A program made the position numbers and the translations under genes. From a bacterium (GTDB taxonomy: Bacteria; Latescibacterota; UBA2968; UBA8231), in contig JAQCJA010000200.1 of assembly GCA_027593305.1 (NCBI GenBank), positions 1 through 7,746 of the forward strand: a DNA stretch of 7,746 nucleotides, written 5' to 3'. The notes beneath the pieces were generated by a model, which saw nothing but the letters and a program-made list of their open reading frames with translations, did not search any database and was not told the origin of the DNA. Shown here piece by piece: positions 5,096 through 7,746 of the stretch. Each line of letters begins with the position of its first letter. The stretch's first letter is position 1.

Positions 5096-6364
5096 ATGAA
5101 CCTGTCCCCCCCCCGTGGCACCCGTGACTTCTACCCGGAGGATATGCGCCTGCGCACCTGGCTCTTTGGCCACTTTCGCGAAGTCGCCCGGCTTTTCGGC
5201 TTTCAGGAGTATGACGCCCCCGTTGTTGAGTCCGCCGAACTCTACGTCCGCAAGGCGGGTGAAGAGATCGTCGATCAGCTCTACACCTTCCAGGACAAGA
5301 GCAACCGCGATCTGGCCCTGCGACCGGAGATGACGCCCTCCCTGGCGCGTATGGTTCTGCAGAAGGGTGGTGCCCTTGGCTTGCCGATCAAATGGTTCAG
5401 TCTGCCGCAGTGCTGGCGCTACGAGAGGATGACCCGAGGCCGGCGCCGCGAACACTTCCAGTGGAATCTGGATATTTTTGGCGTCACCGACGTGACGGCC
5501 GAGGCCGAATTGCTGGCCGCGCTTGTGACCCTCTTCCAGCGCCTTGGCCTTGGGGCCGGGGATATCGCCATTCGCCTGTCCAATCGCCGGCTGTTGCAGG
5601 CCGTTCTGGCGGATGCGGGCGTCGCCGACACGCTCTTCGCTCCGGTTTGCGTCCTGATCGACAAGCTGGAGAAGATCCCACGAGAGACCGTCGAGGCAGA
5701 ATTGCAGAACCTCGGTGTCGATTCAGGTGTCATCGATCGCGTCCTGCAGGTTGCGTCGTGCACGTCGCTGCACGAGGCGCAGGGCCTGGTTGGCAGCGGC
5801 GACAACGGCCTCGATGAGATTCAGCGGCTCATGGATCTGGGGGCGGCGTACGGCTTCGCCGATTGGTTGCGTTTCGACCCGAGTCTGGTGCGTGGGCTCG
5901 CCTACTACACGGGAACGGTCTTTGAGGCATTTGCAACCCGGGGCGAACTGCGCGCCATCTGTGGGGGCGGCCGCTATGATCGCCTGCTGTCCACCTTTGG
6001 CGGCAAGGACGTCGCCGCGTGCGGTTTCGGTTTCGGCGATGCCGTCATCGTCGAATTGCTCAAGGACCAAGGCCTCCTCCCCGACCTTCCTGCCGCCGTG
6101 GACGATGTCGTTTTCGCCTTCTCAGAAGAATTGCGTGAACCCGCCATGCAGGTAACACGGAGCCTGAGGGCCGCAGGACGCTCCGTTGACCTGATTCTCG
6201 AAGCAGGCAAACGTATGAAGTCGGCCTTCCGCCACGCCGATGGCGCTGGCGCTGCCCGGCTCGTCCTGCTGGCGCCCGAGGAGTGGGCTCGGGGCGTCGT
6301 CAAGGTCCGCGATCTGGTTTCAGGCGAAGAGCACGAAGTCACCCCGGAGGAACTGGCATCATGA
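5096..6364 (+). CDS. hisS: Histidyl-tRNA synthetase, plant-organelle-like variant
   Basis: The 422-residue class II synthetase charges tRNA-His with histidine. The N-terminus PPRGTRDFYPED (5-16) is diagnostic. Motif 2 runs through QCWRYERMTRGRRREHFQW (105-123), a form I associate with plant chloroplast/mitochondrial HisRS and some bacteria, unlike the E. coli RYERPQKGRYRQF. The histidine-A signature is RGLAYYTGTVFE (266-277), with Ala where most bacterial enzymes have Asp, and histidine-B is CGGGRYDRL (289-297). Motif 3 is GFGFGDAVI (311-319), lacking the usual Glu-Arg. The C-terminal anticodon-binding domain spans about 335-422. ATG at 5096 is chosen over the in-frame TTG at 5060 because the family N-terminus begins there; no clear Shine-Dalgarno is seen for either. 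The gene lies 68 bp after the PHP gene and overlaps the isomerase start by 4 bp. Confidence 0.95.
   Translation: MNLSPPRGTRDFYPEDMRLRTWLFGHFREVARLFGFQEYDAPVVESAELYVRKAGEEIVDQLYTFQDKSNRDLALRPEMTPSLARMVLQKGGALGLPIKWFSLPQCWRYERMTRGRRREHFQWNLDIFGVTDVTAEAELLAALVTLFQRLGLGAGDIAIRLSNRRLLQAVLADAGVADTLFAPVCVLIDKLEKIPRETVEAELQNLGVDSGVIDRVLQVASCTSLHEAQGLVGSGDNGLDEIQRLMDLGAAYGFADWLRFDPSLVRGLAYYTGTVFEAFATRGELRAICGGGRYDRLLSTFGGKDVAACGFGFGDAVIVELLKDQGLLPDLPAAVDDVVFAFSEELREPAMQVTRSLRAAGRSVDLILEAGKRMKSAFRHADGAGAARLVLLAPEEWARGVVKVRDLVSGEEHEVTPEELAS
6346..6364 (+). promoter_or_regulatory. RBS and ATGA overlap coupling hisS to the isomerase gene
   Basis: GGAGG (6346-6350) lies 10 nt before ATG 6361, within the last codons of hisS. 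The hisS stop TGA (6362-6364) overlaps that ATG as ATGA. This arrangement normally gives translational coupling and shows that the two genes share an mRNA. Confidence 0.8.
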
Positions 6365-7344
6365 AACTCGGCCTGTGTGCCTGGAGTTTTACCGGCAGTC
6401 ATCGCGAATCGGGTGGCGCCCACGACCCGCATCATCAGGATGGCCTGCTGGCGCTGGCGGCCAACTATGGCCTGGCCAGTGTCGAGGGTGCCTCGGGCTG
6501 GTTCGAGGCGATGACGGATGCCGAGGTGCATACCTATCGGCAGCGACTTGGGTCGATGGGAGTCTTCGTCGATACGGGCGGCCACGACTATGCGGAAGAC
6601 CTGACACCGTTGACATCGGCCATCGACGCTGCCGTCCGCATGGGCTCGCCAGTGGTGCGTACGACGATCAGTCGATTGCTGGAGGGAGACCGCCGCTCCC
6701 TGGGTGCCGCCGGCTGGCGCGCCCATCTGGCCGGTCTCGTGGCGCCCCTGCAACGGGCCGCCGCCGCCGCGCAGCTGGCGGGGGTCGCCATTGGCATCGA
6801 GAACCACCAGGACATCTGTTCCCACGAACTGGTGTGGTTGTGTGAACAGGTTGGCGGCGCCCACATTGGCGTCACCTTTGACGTCGGCAATGCCTACGCA
6901 GTGGGTGAGACCCCTGCTGCCTTTGCCCGCCGGGTACAGCCTTTTCTCAAACACGTGCATTTCAAGGATTACACCGTGCATCCCACGGACGCCGGCTATC
7001 GACTCAAGCGGTGTGCACTGGGGGACGGCGTCGTCGACTGGCCGGCCATGCTGGCCTGGTTCGACGCGGAGTGCCCGCAGGTCGAAGGCTGTATCGAACT
7101 GGGTGCCACGACGGCCCGACACATTCGATTGTTTGAACCGAGTTGGTGGGAGACCTACCCCGAACGTCCCTTCATCCCCGACGCCATCGAGGCCCTTGGT
7201 GATCTGCACCGGGCGTCGCAGCCCGCCGGAACGGACTGGCGGACACCCCATGAAACCGGGGCGTCTGCCGAAGTCTGTGCGGCGTACGAGATCGATCAGA
7301 TCGAGGCGTCCGTCACCTATCTGAAGTCTATCGGCGCGCTCTAG
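6361..7344 (+). CDS. Sugar phosphate isomerase/epimerase-like TIM-barrel protein (AP endonuclease 2 fold)
   Basis: The 327-residue protein starts MKLGLCAWSF, a typical first strand of the xylose-isomerase-like (AP_endonuc_2) barrel. Metal ligands fall where the family has them: E147 (IGIENHQD), D174 (VTFDVGNA), H200 (KHVHFKD) and E246 (CIELGA). VDTGGHD (70-76) forms another active-site strand. These residues suit divalent-metal-dependent isomerisation, epimerisation or dehydration of a sugar or inositol derivative; the substrate cannot be named. The C-terminal part (about 255-327, rich in Trp, Pro and Glu) extends past the barrel core and contains PERPFIPDAIEALG. The start is set by a good RBS and the ATGA overlap with hisS. 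A longer in-frame opening beginning upstream at 6283 only reads the hisS 3' end out of frame. It ends at TAG 7342-7344, overlapping the stop of the converging FAH-fold gene. Confidence 0.87.
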   Translation: MKLGLCAWSFTGSHRESGGAHDPHHQDGLLALAANYGLASVEGASGWFEAMTDAEVHTYRQRLGSMGVFVDTGGHDYAEDLTPLTSAIDAAVRMGSPVVRTTISRLLEGDRRSLGAAGWRAHLAGLVAPLQRAAAAAQLAGVAIGIENHQDICSHELVWLCEQVGGAHIGVTFDVGNAYAVGETPAAFARRVQPFLKHVHFKDYTVHPTDAGYRLKRCALGDGVVDWPAMLAWFDAECPQVEGCIELGATTARHIRLFEPSWWETYPERPFIPDAIEALGDLHRASQPAGTDWRTPHETGASAEVCAAYEIDQIEASVTYLKSIGAL

Positions 7345-7746
7345 CCCCGTTCGAGGTCGGCAAGCTGCGTCGTCTGCGGCAGCGGCACGATGGTATTCTC
7401 CAGCGTCCCGATACCGCCGGAAAACGTCAGCTTCGCCACATCCCCGGCCAGCAGCCCTGAGGCGAGATCTGCTTCAGAGAAAACGATGGGTGTCCCCCAG
7501 TACAGCACCTGCAACTGCCCTGGCTCCAGCGGCAGCCGCCGGAACAGCGCACGTTCCATGTGCAGCAGGCCATCCGGCATGTTCAGATTGTTCTGACCGG
7601 TGGAACCTTCCTTGAAGCCGACACGTTGACCCTTGCGCAGAATCTCGCAAGTCACCGTCACATCGCTGTTGTCGTACGCATCCGCCGTGACCAGGATCGG
7701 GCCCAGACTGGCACAGCCGCCGGACCAGTTCTTCGCCTGTGGCAGG
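7341..7746 (-). CDS. Fumarylacetoacetate hydrolase-fold protein, C-terminal part (cut by window edge)
   Basis: The reading frame stays open to the right edge and gives the last 134 residues. FAH-family features appear in order: SLGPILVTAD, a VTVTCEILRKGQ strand, LEPGQLQVLYWGTP (the pGd-ilTGTP element of the family), LLAGDVAKL and the closing GIGTLENTIV. This family includes fumarylacetoacetate hydrolases, acylpyruvases, diketo-deoxy-acid hydrolases and 2-keto-3-deoxy-arabinonate dehydratase (KdaD). The segment ILRKGQRVGFKEGST resembles the KdaD-like branch, which would fit a sugar-acid route with the dehydratase upstream, but this is inference. The metal-binding residues lie mainly in the missing N-terminal part, so activity cannot be judged. 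A GTG at 7661 is internal to the domain and is not the true start. It converges on the isomerase gene. Confidence 0.75.
   Translation of the reverse strand, partial: LPQAKNWSGGCASLGPILVTADAYDNSDVTVTCEILRKGQRVGFKEGSTGQNNLNMPDGLLHMERALFRRLPLEPGQLQVLYWGTPIVFSEADLASGLLAGDVAKLTFSGGIGTLENTIVPLPQTTQLADLERG

Noticed and set aside
5974..7251. A 425-codon minus-strand frame opposite hisS and the isomerase
   Set aside because: Shadow of two well-supported genes, with no recognisable domain.

Overview
This is a GC-rich bacterial window, densely coded on both strands, with no RNA gene, CRISPR array or insertion sequence that I can see. Two features hint at lineage. The histidyl-tRNA synthetase is of the variant type shared with plant organelles and some bacterial phyla. 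The UbiA-family prenyltransferase has motifs like those of archaeal-type ether-lipid enzymes, which also occur in FCB-superphylum and related uncultured bacteria. My guess is an uncultured environmental bacterium, possibly of the FCB / Latescibacterota kind, but the taxonomic inference is weak.

Left part (1-1170). A stand-alone siroheme-synthase N-terminal-type protein (precorrin-2 dehydrogenase / ferrochelatase fold) runs rightward. It converges, with directly abutting stop codons, on a leftward HU/IHF-family DNA-binding protein. That protein ends in an uninterrupted tail of 17 aspartates. The intrinsic terminator of the HU gene lies inside the 3' end of the siroheme gene.

Regulatory gap (1171-1442). 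This relatively AT-rich divergent region carries a leftward promoter (TTGACA, 18 bp spacer, TACTTT) for the HU gene and a perfect TATAAT box for the rightward gene set. Each has an adjacent dyad symmetry.

Right part (1443-7344). Five rightward genes lie close together: a UbiA prenyltransferase, an enolase-superfamily sugar-acid dehydratase, an exported, probably lipid-anchored PHP-domain metallo-hydrolase, hisS, and an AP-endonuclease-2-fold sugar isomerase/epimerase. The isomerase start overlaps the hisS stop (ATGA). The spacings (about 30, 60, 68 and -4 bp) suit one operon or a few overlapping transcripts.

Right edge (7341-7746). The C-terminal part of a leftward fumarylacetoacetate-hydrolase-fold protein converges on the isomerase, and the two share a CTAG stop overlap. 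Dehydratase, isomerase and FAH-fold enzyme together suggest an oxidative sugar or sugar-acid catabolic route built around a housekeeping tRNA synthetase. The substrate cannot be read from the sequence.
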